Source: Treponema sp. UBA4328 (GTDB taxonomy: Bacteria > Spirochaetota > Spirochaetia > Treponematales > Treponemataceae). From it: 16,555 nt of DNA. This document shows positions 6,889-13,752 of the stretch, piece by piece (position 1 is the stretch's first letter; every line of letters begins with the position of its first letter). The position numbers and the translations under genes were made by a program. The notes under the pieces are model-generated. The model was not told where the DNA came from, made no database searches, and saw only the letters and a program-made list of their open reading frames with translations. Location of the stretch: contig DGTU01000168.1 of the NCBI GenBank assembly GCA_002394465.1, forward strand, positions 1 through 16,555, in the 5' to 3' direction.

Positions 6889-7914
6889 TTAGAAAATTTT
6901 GTATTTATAGCTGAGATAGATTTCCCAATAATATTCATCAGCTCCGCCTTCTACAATCGTATCCTTTGAATAAGTGCTTTTGGATGATGATTTTGAATAA
7001 TTTGTTCCGCGCAGTTTCTGCATATAAAAATAACTGAATCCGAGGGAAAGGGTATGAGATTTTTTTATTGTAATTCCCGTATCTGCTGAGAACCTGAATG
7101 CACTGAAATAACCTGGAGTTTCATCTGCATAATCTGTATAAGTAAGATGGTGCTGATCTATTGAAAGAACATAAATATATGGTGAAAACTGTGCGCCGAG
7201 ATTTAAGAAAATATTCTGCGGCAGATTGAGATGAAAATCAGAGCCGAGCCAGAAAATATTTTTTGCACGCTCATATGAAATTACTTTTTTCCCGGTAAAG
7301 TCTTCTGAGCGGTTGGTCAAATCTGAATTATTGTTCCATGGGAAATAATAGCCGTAACTGCCATACCCCGCATCTCCATATTTTCCCCAGCCGTTTTTGC
7401 CGGACATTTTAATGTCAGAATACTCATAAGAGATATAGGGAAGAATTGTGAAAACTTCAGTCGGCCTGAAGGTATAGCCGCCTTTTATTTCGAAAGTGAA
7501 ATCCGAATTTATATAATTGTCACTTTCTGAATAGCAGGTCTTGTAGTTCGAACAGCTGGTAAGATCTGCTACACCACCGCTTACGCCTGATGGAATATTA
7601 TTGAACCAGTCAGAGTCAGTCATAATTCCGCCTGATTGTGAAAAAGCGGTTTTTAAAGTTATGGATGCAAAAATATTTCTGTATCCGCCGGCTGCCTTAA
7701 AACCTGCATAGATTTCGTTTTTAATTTCCCAGTCAAGATAACTTAAGAGGTTATCATCATAATTTGACTGTTTAAGAAAAACATATTCCCCCAGGGTTCC
7801 ATTTTTAACTCCGAATACAGGTTCTACCGTAAGCGAAAAATCCTCAGGGTTAAGTGCAAAAACAGAAACTGAGGAAAAAACTGCTGCCAGTGCGGTAAGT
7901 AACAGCTTCTTCAT
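6889..7914 (-). CDS. Omptin-family outer-membrane protease
   Basis: The precursor has 341 residues and a signal peptide ending VFA at residue 20. Several blocks match omptins such as OmpT: VFGVKNGTLGEYVF and LDWEIKN near the N-terminus (compare OmpT LDWKFNN), GGIMTDSDWFNN with D100 and D102 (compare GGNMVDQDWMDSS), and SIDQHH with D253 and H255 (compare DNDEHYD). These are the positions of the catalytic Asp pair and the Asp-His pair of omptins, so activity seems retained. It ends in YLSYKYKIF, a typical barrel terminus. Two cysteines (C121, C127) fall in a probable surface loop. Omptins cleave peptides at basic residues on the cell surface, and enterobacterial members need LPS; treponemes lack typical LPS, so the cofactor question is open. 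GGAG precedes the ATG, which follows the RluA stop directly. Confidence 0.82.
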   Translation of the reverse strand: MKKLLLTALAAVFSSVSVFALNPEDFSLTVEPVFGVKNGTLGEYVFLKQSNYDDNLLSYLDWEIKNEIYAGFKAAGGYRNIFASITLKTAFSQSGGIMTDSDWFNNIPSGVSGGVADLTSCSNYKTCYSESDNYINSDFTFEIKGGYTFRPTEVFTILPYISYEYSDIKMSGKNGWGKYGDAGYGSYGYYFPWNNNSDLTNRSEDFTGKKVISYERAKNIFWLGSDFHLNLPQNIFLNLGAQFSPYIYVLSIDQHHLTYTDYADETPGYFSAFRFSADTGITIKKSHTLSLGFSYFYMQKLRGTNYSKSSSKSTYSKDTIVEGGADEYYWEIYLSYKYKIF

Positions 7915-8664
7915 TTATTCTCCGAGAGGGTCAACCCCGAAAATTGAACTGAGCTGCTTTCTGGTGGCTTCCATATCTTTCGGGTAAGGTGCAGTAAAGG
8001 TCATCTCTTCTCCAGTTGCCGGATGCCTGAGAGTGAGCTTGCAGGCATGAAGTGCAAGGCGGCTTAAAAGCGGGCGTTCCTGAGCTTCATCGCCGTTCCA
8101 GCGCTTTTTGAGTTCAGAAAGGAGAACCGGATGCTGGTTTCCTGAATAGAGCGGGTCACAGACGATTGAGATTCCGAGTGACTGAAGGTGAGCGCGGATC
8201 TGGTGTGTGCGGCCTGTATGCGGGCGGGCTTCGATCCATGAGAAAGGGCCGCAGTTTCCAAAGTTCATAAAATCCGTAACAGCTTCTTTTCCGTAGCGCT
8301 GGTTCAGTACGGTCCTGTGCTTTGAGTCTCCGTCAACGAGAAGTTTTGAATCAACGGTTTTTGTCTGCCACATCGGATGGCCGTATACAAGTGCGTGATA
8401 GATTTTATTTACTTCGCGGTTTTCGAACTGCATTGAAAGGCTGCGGTGACTTTCGGGATTGCGTGCATAGATTACGCAGCCTGAAGTATCCTTGTCGATG
8501 CGGTGAACGGCAAAAAGACGGCCGAATTCTTTTTCGGCTTCAACGTCCAGGCGCGGGGCCTCTTCGTCGTATCTGTCTGCGGCAATCAGAAGACCGCTCC
8601 GTTTGTTGAGTACGACGATGTCATCGTCCTTATAGATTACAGTGTAGTCCGGCGTGAATTTCAT
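7915..8664 (-). CDS. RluA-family pseudouridine synthase
   Basis: This 249-residue enzyme has the RluA/RsuA catalytic motif HRIDKDTSG at residues 54-62, with D57 as the predicted nucleophile, preceded by IVVLNKRSGLL. The later motifs are also present: NKIYHALVYG, WIEARPHTGRTHQIRAHLQSLG and ISIVCDPLYSG, then LALHACKLTLRHPATGE. It converts uridine to pseudouridine in rRNA or tRNA; the exact target cannot be read from sequence. There is no S4 domain at the N-terminus, so it is a compact form. TTGTAA and TGCTATAAT upstream predict transcription starting at the A of the ATG, hence a leaderless mRNA. The omptin gene abuts its stop codon, so the two form an operon. Confidence 0.92.
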   Translation of the reverse strand: MKFTPDYTVIYKDDDIVVLNKRSGLLIAADRYDEEAPRLDVEAEKEFGRLFAVHRIDKDTSGCVIYARNPESHRSLSMQFENREVNKIYHALVYGHPMWQTKTVDSKLLVDGDSKHRTVLNQRYGKEAVTDFMNFGNCGPFSWIEARPHTGRTHQIRAHLQSLGISIVCDPLYSGNQHPVLLSELKKRWNGDEAQERPLLSRLALHACKLTLRHPATGEEMTFTAPYPKDMEATRKQLSSIFGVDPLGE

Positions 8665-8670
8665 GCGGTG

Positions 8671-8699
8671 ATTATAGCATATAAAAAATCACATTACAA
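8671..8699 (-). promoter_or_regulatory. Promoter of the rluA-like/omptin operon
   Basis: TTGTAA (8699-8694) and TATAAT (8676-8671) are 17 bp apart, and TGC precedes the -10. Six bases separate the -10 from the ATG at 8664, so the predicted transcription start is the A of that ATG. Confidence 0.7.
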
Positions 8700-8718
8700 A
8701 TAAAAGAAATCGCCACAA

Positions 8719-8959
8719 CAGGAATTCCGCATGACATAAAATGCAAAATAAAAATATGCTTCCGGCATGGTTCGTCTGTAAAATACGCGGCTGAGCGTGC
8801 GTAGAATCGGACTCCACGCGGAAATATGTCTGTCATTGCCGTATTCAATACGGCAATCTTGCATCAGAATCTGGCGTTCGCCATCGCTCAGAGCGTATTT
8901 TCAGCCGCCCCACGCCTGCGCATATTTTTTAATGTATCTTCTAGAATGCGGAATTCCTG
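8719..8959. repeat. 241-bp nested inverted-repeat element (MITE-like)
   Basis: The ends are perfect 14-bp inverted repeats (CAGGAATTCCGCAT at 8719-8732; its complement at 8946-8959). Further inverted pairs are nested on nearly the same centre: 8750-8759 with 8920-8929, 8780-8788 with 8893-8901, and 8791-8797 with 8885-8891. A REP-like palindrome (8835-8857) sits in the middle. No coding capacity is convincing and no target duplication is obvious. It occupies most of the 392-bp gap between the divergent RluA and PyrK-PyrD promoters. It may be a non-autonomous mobile element or a source of structured RNA. Confidence 0.65.
8835..8857. repeat. REP-like palindrome, copy 2
   Basis: ATTGCCGTATT and AATACGGCAAT form perfect 11-base arms around a single C. 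The outer part and flanks (TGTC before, CTTGC after) match copy 1 at 2486-2508, while the inner arm differs, as expected when a stem evolves by compensatory change. Confidence 0.7.
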
Positions 8960-9011
8960 AGGTAATCTTTATGTTGTATCCCCCCCCATATGTGCATATA
9001 ATTCATCAATC

Positions 9012-9020
9012 TGCTATAAT
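9012..9020 (+). promoter_or_regulatory. Extended -10 promoter (TGCTATAAT) for the PyrK-PyrD operon
   Basis: TGC precedes TATAAT at 9015-9020, with no good -35. An uninterrupted run of eight C (8980-8987) lies just upstream of the -35 position. The leader of about 30 bases carries GGGAG at 9047-9051, five bases before the ATG at 9057. Confidence 0.6.
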
Positions 9021-9056
9021 ACATTTAGTTAAAAATACACTGTTTCGGGAGATTAT

Positions 9057-10865
9057 ATGGCACAGGTAAAATCATGTTCCGGTGAAGTTAAGCCGGTTTT
9101 TGCGGTTGGTAAAGTTAGCGGATGTTCTACGGTTTCAGGAGCCGTTCCTTTTGGCAGCGTATGGTATCTTAAGGTTAACATTAAGTCTGTCGGAGGCTGT
9201 CAGGTTCCGCATCCTCAGCCGGGGCAGTTTTACATGCTTCGTTCACAGAAATCAGGTCTCCTTCTCGGTCGTCCTGTAAGCGTTTACGGATACAGGATTA
9301 TTTCTGATGATGACATTTCGGTTGAATTCCTTATTCTCCGCAAGGGAAAGGGAACTGAAGAACTCGTCAAGCTTGAAAGCGGTGACAACATCGAACTCCT
9401 TGGACCTGTCGGAAATACATGGCCTGTTCCAGAGAAAGGTGCCAGAATTGCATGCTTCGGTGGTGGCGTCGGAGTTGCCCCTGTTGCCGGCTTTGCTGCT
9501 TCACTCGAAAACGGAACCTATGATTTTTATGCCGCATTCAAAAGCGGTTCTTACGGACTTGATTACATTCATCCTTCACAGCTTGTAATTACGACGGACG
9601 ACGGTTCTGTCGGAATCAAGGGAATGATTACGGCTGCAATCGATGTTCAGAAAATGAAGGAATATGATGCTGCCTATGCGTGCGGTCCTGTTCCGATGCT
9701 CGCTGCAATCCAGAAAATCTGTGCTGAAGCAGGCGTAAAGTGTTACCTCAGCATGGAAAACCGCATGGCGTGCGGAATCGGTGCCTGCCTCGGATGTACA
9801 ATCAGTACAAAAGAAGGAAACAAACGCTGCTGTGTGGACGGTCCGGTTTTTGACGGTGAAATTCTTGATTTTACGAGAATTGATTCTCCGGTTACTTCTC
9901 CGAGAATGGAAAGACGTCCGCCTCTTTCAGCAGAAGAAAAGCCTGACCTGAGCGTAAAAATTGCCGGAGTTGATTTTGCAAATCCCGTAATTGCAGCCAG
10001 CGGAACCTTCGGCTACGGAAACGAATATTCTTCAGTATTTGACGTAAATGAGCTCGGCGGAATCTGTTCAAAAGGCCTTACACTTGAAGCACGTCCTGGA
10101 AACAAAGGTTCACGCATTGTCGAAACTGCAAGCGGACTCATTAATTCAATCGGACTTGAAAACCCTGGAATAGAACACTTCATTAAAAACGAACTTCCTT
10201 CAATGATGAAATTCAAGGCTGTGACAGTTGCAAACCTGAGCGGCTCTTCTATAGAAACATACGTTGAGGGAGCAAAACTCCTCGATAAAACTGACGTTCC
10301 GATGATTGAACTCAACATAAGCTGTCCTAACGTTAAGGCCGGCGGAATGGCTTTTGGAATGGACTGCAGTGCGGCATCTACAGTTGTAAGCGCAGTACGT
10401 GCAGCAACTAAAAAGCCTCTTATGGTTAAGCTCAGCCCGAATGCCCCTGACCTTATCGGCGTTGCAATGGCCGTTAAGAATGCGGGAGCAGATGCAATAA
10501 GCCTTGTAAATACCTTCCAGGCAGCTTCAATCAACATCGAGACAGGACGCCCGGTTTTTGAAAATATACGTGCCGGATTCAGCGGACCTGCAGTCAAGCC
10601 GATTGCACTCAGAATGGTTTATGACCTCTGCCTTGCAATGAAGAACCTTCCGGAAAACGAAAGGATTCCTGTTGTCGGTCTCGGCGGAATCAGTTCGTGG
10701 CAGGATGCTGTTGAGTTCATAATGGCCGGCGCTGCTGCAGTCGAAGTCGGAACTGCCACATTCGGAAATCCGCTTGCAATGAAAGAGATAATTCATGGAA
10801 TCGAAAATTTCATGAGGCAGAAGGGTTATAAATCCCTCGATGACTTCAGGGGGTGCGCACTCTAA
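9057..10865 (+). CDS. pyrK-pyrD: Fused dihydroorotate dehydrogenase: PyrK electron-transfer domain plus PyrD (class 1B)
   Basis: Residues 1 to about 275 are PyrK: a flavin-binding GRPVSVYG (71-78), the nucleotide-binding GGGVGVAP (135-142), YACGPVPML (207-215), and a [2Fe-2S] site from C239, C244, C247 and C259. Residues about 296-602 are PyrD: NPVIAASGTFGYG, the catalytic cysteine C423 in ELNISCPN, SLVNTF, and the FMN-phosphate motifs GLGGISSWQDA and GTATF. Normally these are two proteins forming a heterotetramer that oxidises dihydroorotate to orotate using NAD+ in pyrimidine synthesis. Here they form one 602-residue chain with no stop or frameshift at the junction, linked by a proline-rich stretch (about 276-295). 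The next gene starts at TAATG. The fused form should act as the complete NAD+-dependent enzyme. Confidence 0.95.
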   Translation: MAQVKSCSGEVKPVFAVGKVSGCSTVSGAVPFGSVWYLKVNIKSVGGCQVPHPQPGQFYMLRSQKSGLLLGRPVSVYGYRIISDDDISVEFLILRKGKGTEELVKLESGDNIELLGPVGNTWPVPEKGARIACFGGGVGVAPVAGFAASLENGTYDFYAAFKSGSYGLDYIHPSQLVITTDDGSVGIKGMITAAIDVQKMKEYDAAYACGPVPMLAAIQKICAEAGVKCYLSMENRMACGIGACLGCTISTKEGNKRCCVDGPVFDGEILDFTRIDSPVTSPRMERRPPLSAEEKPDLSVKIAGVDFANPVIAASGTFGYGNEYSSVFDVNELGGICSKGLTLEARPGNKGSRIVETASGLINSIGLENPGIEHFIKNELPSMMKFKAVTVANLSGSSIETYVEGAKLLDKTDVPMIELNISCPNVKAGGMAFGMDCSAASTVVSAVRAATKKPLMVKLSPNAPDLIGVAMAVKNAGADAISLVNTFQAASINIETGRPVFENIRAGFSGPAVKPIALRMVYDLCLAMKNLPENERIPVVGLGGISSWQDAVEFIMAGAAAVEVGTATFGNPLAMKEIIHGIENFMRQKGYKSLDDFRGCAL

Positions 10866-12637
10866 TGGAAACCTTAATCGACGAAGTAAATCCGATAGCA
10901 AATGTTCTGCCTGAGGTAATGCATTTTGACGTGCTTAAAGGCGGCCAGATTGTTTTTCTGCTCGGACTTTTGATTTTCCTGGGCTCATTCGGCGGAAGAC
11001 TGTTTCAGAAACTCAAGATTCCGCAGGTTGTAGGCTACATCGTAGCCGGAATCATTGTCGGTGCTTCGGGATTCAAGGTGCTCGGCGACAGCCTCATAAG
11101 TGCACTTGATCCAGTAAGTACGATTGCACTTTCCCTCATCGGATTTCTCGTCGGTGCTGAACTTAAAATTGATGTCATAAAAAAATACGGCAGGCAGTTC
11201 GTCGGCATTCTTTTTGGCGAAACCCTTGTTCCTTTTGTCGTAGTTTCGTGCCTTATTACGCTCGTAACATACATCCTGATGGAAAACGTCTTTTATGCCG
11301 TTTCGCTCGGACTTCTGCTCGGTGCAATCTGTACCGCAACGGCTCCGGCTGCAACAACTGACGTACTCAAGGAATACAGGACGAAAGGTCCGCTGACGAC
11401 TACTGTTCTCGGAATAGTTGCGATGGACGATGCCTTTGCGCTGATTCTGTATACCGTTGCCACTTCAATTGCAAGTCCTCTCCTCGAGGGAAAATCCGTT
11501 CCCGTTCTTGCTCAGCTTGGATCAATTGCCTATGAAATTTCGGGTTCGATTCTGCTCGGCCTGTTTTTCGGCTTTATTCTCTCTCAGATAATTAAGGGAA
11601 TTAACAATGATGACGGCCGTGTGCTCGGATTCAGTCTCGGAACTTTGTTCCTGTGTACGGGTGTCTGTGAACTTGCGAAATTTAGTGCCGGTCCTGTCGT
11701 CCTGAAATTCGACAATATAATGGCAGCGATGAGCATAGGCTTTTTTATTGCTAATTTTTCGCTTCCAAAAATCCAGCAGCTTTTCAAACTGGTCGAAAGA
11801 TACACTCCGCCGGTTTACGTTCTGTTCTTTGTGACGGTCGGAGCAAGGCTCAATATCTGGAAGCTCAAGCCGCTTTTCCTGGTTGTTGCACTCCTTTATG
11901 TCAGCGGAAGAACCATCGGAAAGACAATCGGTGCCCGTCTCGGAGCAAAATTGACCAGGGCACCTGAAACCGTTAAAAAATACCTTCCGTTCTGTCTTTT
12001 AAGCCAGGCCGGAGTTGCAATCGGTCTGAGTACGGCTGCCGGAAAGGATTTTTCCAATACGATCGGAACTGAAATCATGCTGGTAATCACCGCAACTACG
12101 TTCATCGTACAGATTCTCGGACCTGTCTGCGTAAAATTTGGTGTTACAAAGGCAGGAGAAGTCGGTCTTGACGTTACGGCTGAAGATATCCTCAAAAAAT
12201 CAAAGGTAAGTGACGTTTCAGTCCGGGGCAAAAAAATCTGTTCGCAGAAAAGCTATGCAATAGTAAATGAAAACGATACCGTCGGAAAGATAATCGGTTC
12301 CTTCTCGCATCACGAAAACAGCAACTACTGCGTAAGGGGTATTGACGGAAAGCTAATAGGCATTATTAGCCTTGAGCATATAAAAGAGGCCATGCAGATA
12401 GGTGAAATGGGCGAATACATGCTTGCTGTCGACATCATGGATAAACAGAAAACCGTATGTAAACCGGAAATGCCGCTCGCAGATGCATACCGTCTTTTCT
12501 CTGACTATGATACTGAAGCCATCGGAATTACGGATGATGAAGGAACGCCGCTCGGAATCCTCGAAAAATATACCGTTGAACATTACCTGCATCACGAGCT
12601 TCTCGCCCTCAATCACAAACTGGCTTCAATGGGCTGA
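10865..12637 (+). CDS. CPA2-type cation:proton antiporter with C-terminal CBS pair
   Basis: The stop of the PyrK-PyrD gene overlaps this ATG as TAATG. A GTG at 10853 is in frame but lies within the AGGGGG that probably serves as ribosome site, so I prefer 10865. The 590-residue protein has an antiporter domain at about 28-425 with roughly a dozen hydrophobic segments, LKIPQVVGYIVAGIIVG, ATAPAATTDVLKEY and the paired acidic MDDA (D188, D189) expected of electrogenic exchangers. Two CBS domains follow (about 455-510 and 524-585), which usually bind adenine nucleotides and regulate transport. It should exchange Na+ or K+ for H+ at the inner membrane. Its coupling to pyrimidine synthesis is unexplained and may just reflect shared expression. 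Confidence 0.88.
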   Translation: METLIDEVNPIANVLPEVMHFDVLKGGQIVFLLGLLIFLGSFGGRLFQKLKIPQVVGYIVAGIIVGASGFKVLGDSLISALDPVSTIALSLIGFLVGAELKIDVIKKYGRQFVGILFGETLVPFVVVSCLITLVTYILMENVFYAVSLGLLLGAICTATAPAATTDVLKEYRTKGPLTTTVLGIVAMDDAFALILYTVATSIASPLLEGKSVPVLAQLGSIAYEISGSILLGLFFGFILSQIIKGINNDDGRVLGFSLGTLFLCTGVCELAKFSAGPVVLKFDNIMAAMSIGFFIANFSLPKIQQLFKLVERYTPPVYVLFFVTVGARLNIWKLKPLFLVVALLYVSGRTIGKTIGARLGAKLTRAPETVKKYLPFCLLSQAGVAIGLSTAAGKDFSNTIGTEIMLVITATTFIVQILGPVCVKFGVTKAGEVGLDVTAEDILKKSKVSDVSVRGKKICSQKSYAIVNENDTVGKIIGSFSHHENSNYCVRGIDGKLIGIISLEHIKEAMQIGEMGEYMLAVDIMDKQKTVCKPEMPLADAYRLFSDYDTEAIGITDDEGTPLGILEKYTVEHYLHHELLALNHKLASMG

Positions 12638-12685
12638 ATTTCAGAAATTTGCCTGTCAAAATAAGATTTTTCTCAGAAAAGAAAT

Positions 12686-12691
12686 TATAAT
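12686..12691 (+). promoter_or_regulatory. Putative -10 box for the exported-protein gene
   Basis: A perfect TATAAT lies 30 bases upstream of the ATG at 12721, with no convincing -35. GAGGG at 12712-12716 is a good ribosome site four bases before the ATG. Confidence 0.4.
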
Positions 12692-12720
12692 TTAAATGAT
12701 TTTTTTACTGAGAGGGTCGC

Positions 12721-13596
12721 ATGAAAAAAGTAATTTATTGTTTAATATTCGTATTATTATTTTTTCAGGCAGCCACTTTTGCAGAACCAATAAATAAGAA
12801 ATGGGTAAATAAAGATGCTGAGGGTTTTGGAGAAGTTATTGATTTTATCGATAAAGAAGAATATACAAATTCGAATATTTTAAATTTAATGAGGCGGAAT
12901 TTCGAAGATAGAAAACTTGGCTATAATTTAGTTTATTCAAGATCAGCTGTTTATGGTGGATATCTGTCCATTTACATCTACTATGTTTCTTATCTAAATC
13001 TGCCCTGTGAATTAAAAATTATATTTAATTCCAGAAACTTTTTTGAAATTGAAAAAGAGCTTCCTGCTAAACTGGTTAAAAAAATAAAGGAAAAATTTCT
13101 CCTGAATGAAGATTATTTTGATTTCTCCATGAAATTTGATAAAAATTATCAGACTTATTATGAATATAAGCAAACGCAGATCGGAAATACAGTTAAGCTG
13201 GATTTAAAGCCTCAATATCAGGAGTATTATGATTTTTTAACTTCGCCAATTAATCAATTTCCTTATGGATACATAATTGGAGAAGCTCCAACTGTGCCAT
13301 ATGCAAGAATTGCCATGGATAAATTAATGGAATTAAAAAACACTGATATTTTCATAAATATAATAAAATCTGATAATCCGGCAGGCCGTATGTATGGAAT
13401 GGAAGGTTTATTACGGCTTGATAATTCAAATAAAAATATGGATATTGTAAATGAGGTTTTTGAAAAACTTATTGAAGAGCAGATTACATATAATTCGCAG
13501 GCAGGTTGCATCGGTTTTTATGAATTATATGAAAAAATAAATTCAGAAAACATAAATAATTATATTCAGGATTTTCCATTGGACCTGTATTTATAA
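12721..13596 (+). CDS. Exported protein of unknown function, 291 aa
   Basis: I do not recognise a family. A signal peptide (MKKVIYCLIFVLLFFQAATFA) is cleaved after residue 21. The mature part is rich in Asn, Lys, Ile and Tyr, and AT-rich in codon use, unlike the antiporter gene upstream. The N-terminal half has beta-like stretches (GGYLSIYIYYVSYLNLPCELKIIF). The C-terminal part (about 195-275) reads like helical repeats: RIAMDKLMELKNTDIFINIIKSDNPAGRMYGMEGLLRL resembles a HEAT-type unit, followed by NEVFEKLIEE. Absence of a lipobox argues for a periplasmic protein. No partner gene is evident; composition suggests recent acquisition or relaxed selection. Confidence 0.75.
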   Translation: MKKVIYCLIFVLLFFQAATFAEPINKKWVNKDAEGFGEVIDFIDKEEYTNSNILNLMRRNFEDRKLGYNLVYSRSAVYGGYLSIYIYYVSYLNLPCELKIIFNSRNFFEIEKELPAKLVKKIKEKFLLNEDYFDFSMKFDKNYQTYYEYKQTQIGNTVKLDLKPQYQEYYDFLTSPINQFPYGYIIGEAPTVPYARIAMDKLMELKNTDIFINIIKSDNPAGRMYGMEGLLRLDNSNKNMDIVNEVFEKLIEEQITYNSQAGCIGFYELYEKINSENINNYIQDFPLDLYL

Positions 13597-13606
13597 TTTT
13601 GAAAAA

Positions 13607-13739
13607 TTATCGGCTGACAATGTTTTCTAGAATATGACCTTCATCTCCGCCTCTTGCACCAGGCATAAAAAAGATAAGTTTCACATAATGCAGAAAGGCA
13701 ATTATCAATTGTGGCAGAAGAAGTTTTTCCAAGGATTAT
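13607..13739 (-). pseudogene. Remnant of an AAA ATPase with DUF4143 domain
   Basis: In one minus-strand frame (13739-13641) the text reads SSATIDNCLSALCETYLFYAW and then stops. In another frame (13660-13607) it reads GARGGDEGHILENIV followed by SR and a stop. Both match, in the right order, conserved parts of ATPases with a C-terminal DUF4143 domain (the TxxNYLxALexxyLfY and GHiLENiVy motifs). The stretch between them and the rest of the gene are missing, so this is a decayed fragment with an internal deletion and frameshift. It separates the exported-protein gene from the PIN-like gene. Recognition is from memory of the family. Confidence 0.5.
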
Positions 13740-13752
13740 TTACATATAATAA

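Noticed and set aside
8797..9069. 90-aa open frame in the intergenic region
   Set aside because: It runs through the inverted-repeat element and the PyrK-PyrD promoter, has no ribosome site, and its composition is not protein-like.
10013..10597. 194-aa open frame antisense to pyrD
   Set aside because: It is wholly within the conserved PyrD coding region on the other strand and arises from codon bias; no family motif is visible.
13593..13610. AT-only 8-bp stem at the end of the exported-protein gene as a terminator
   Set aside because: It has a 2-base loop, no G-C pairs and overlaps the stop codon; it is too weak to call.
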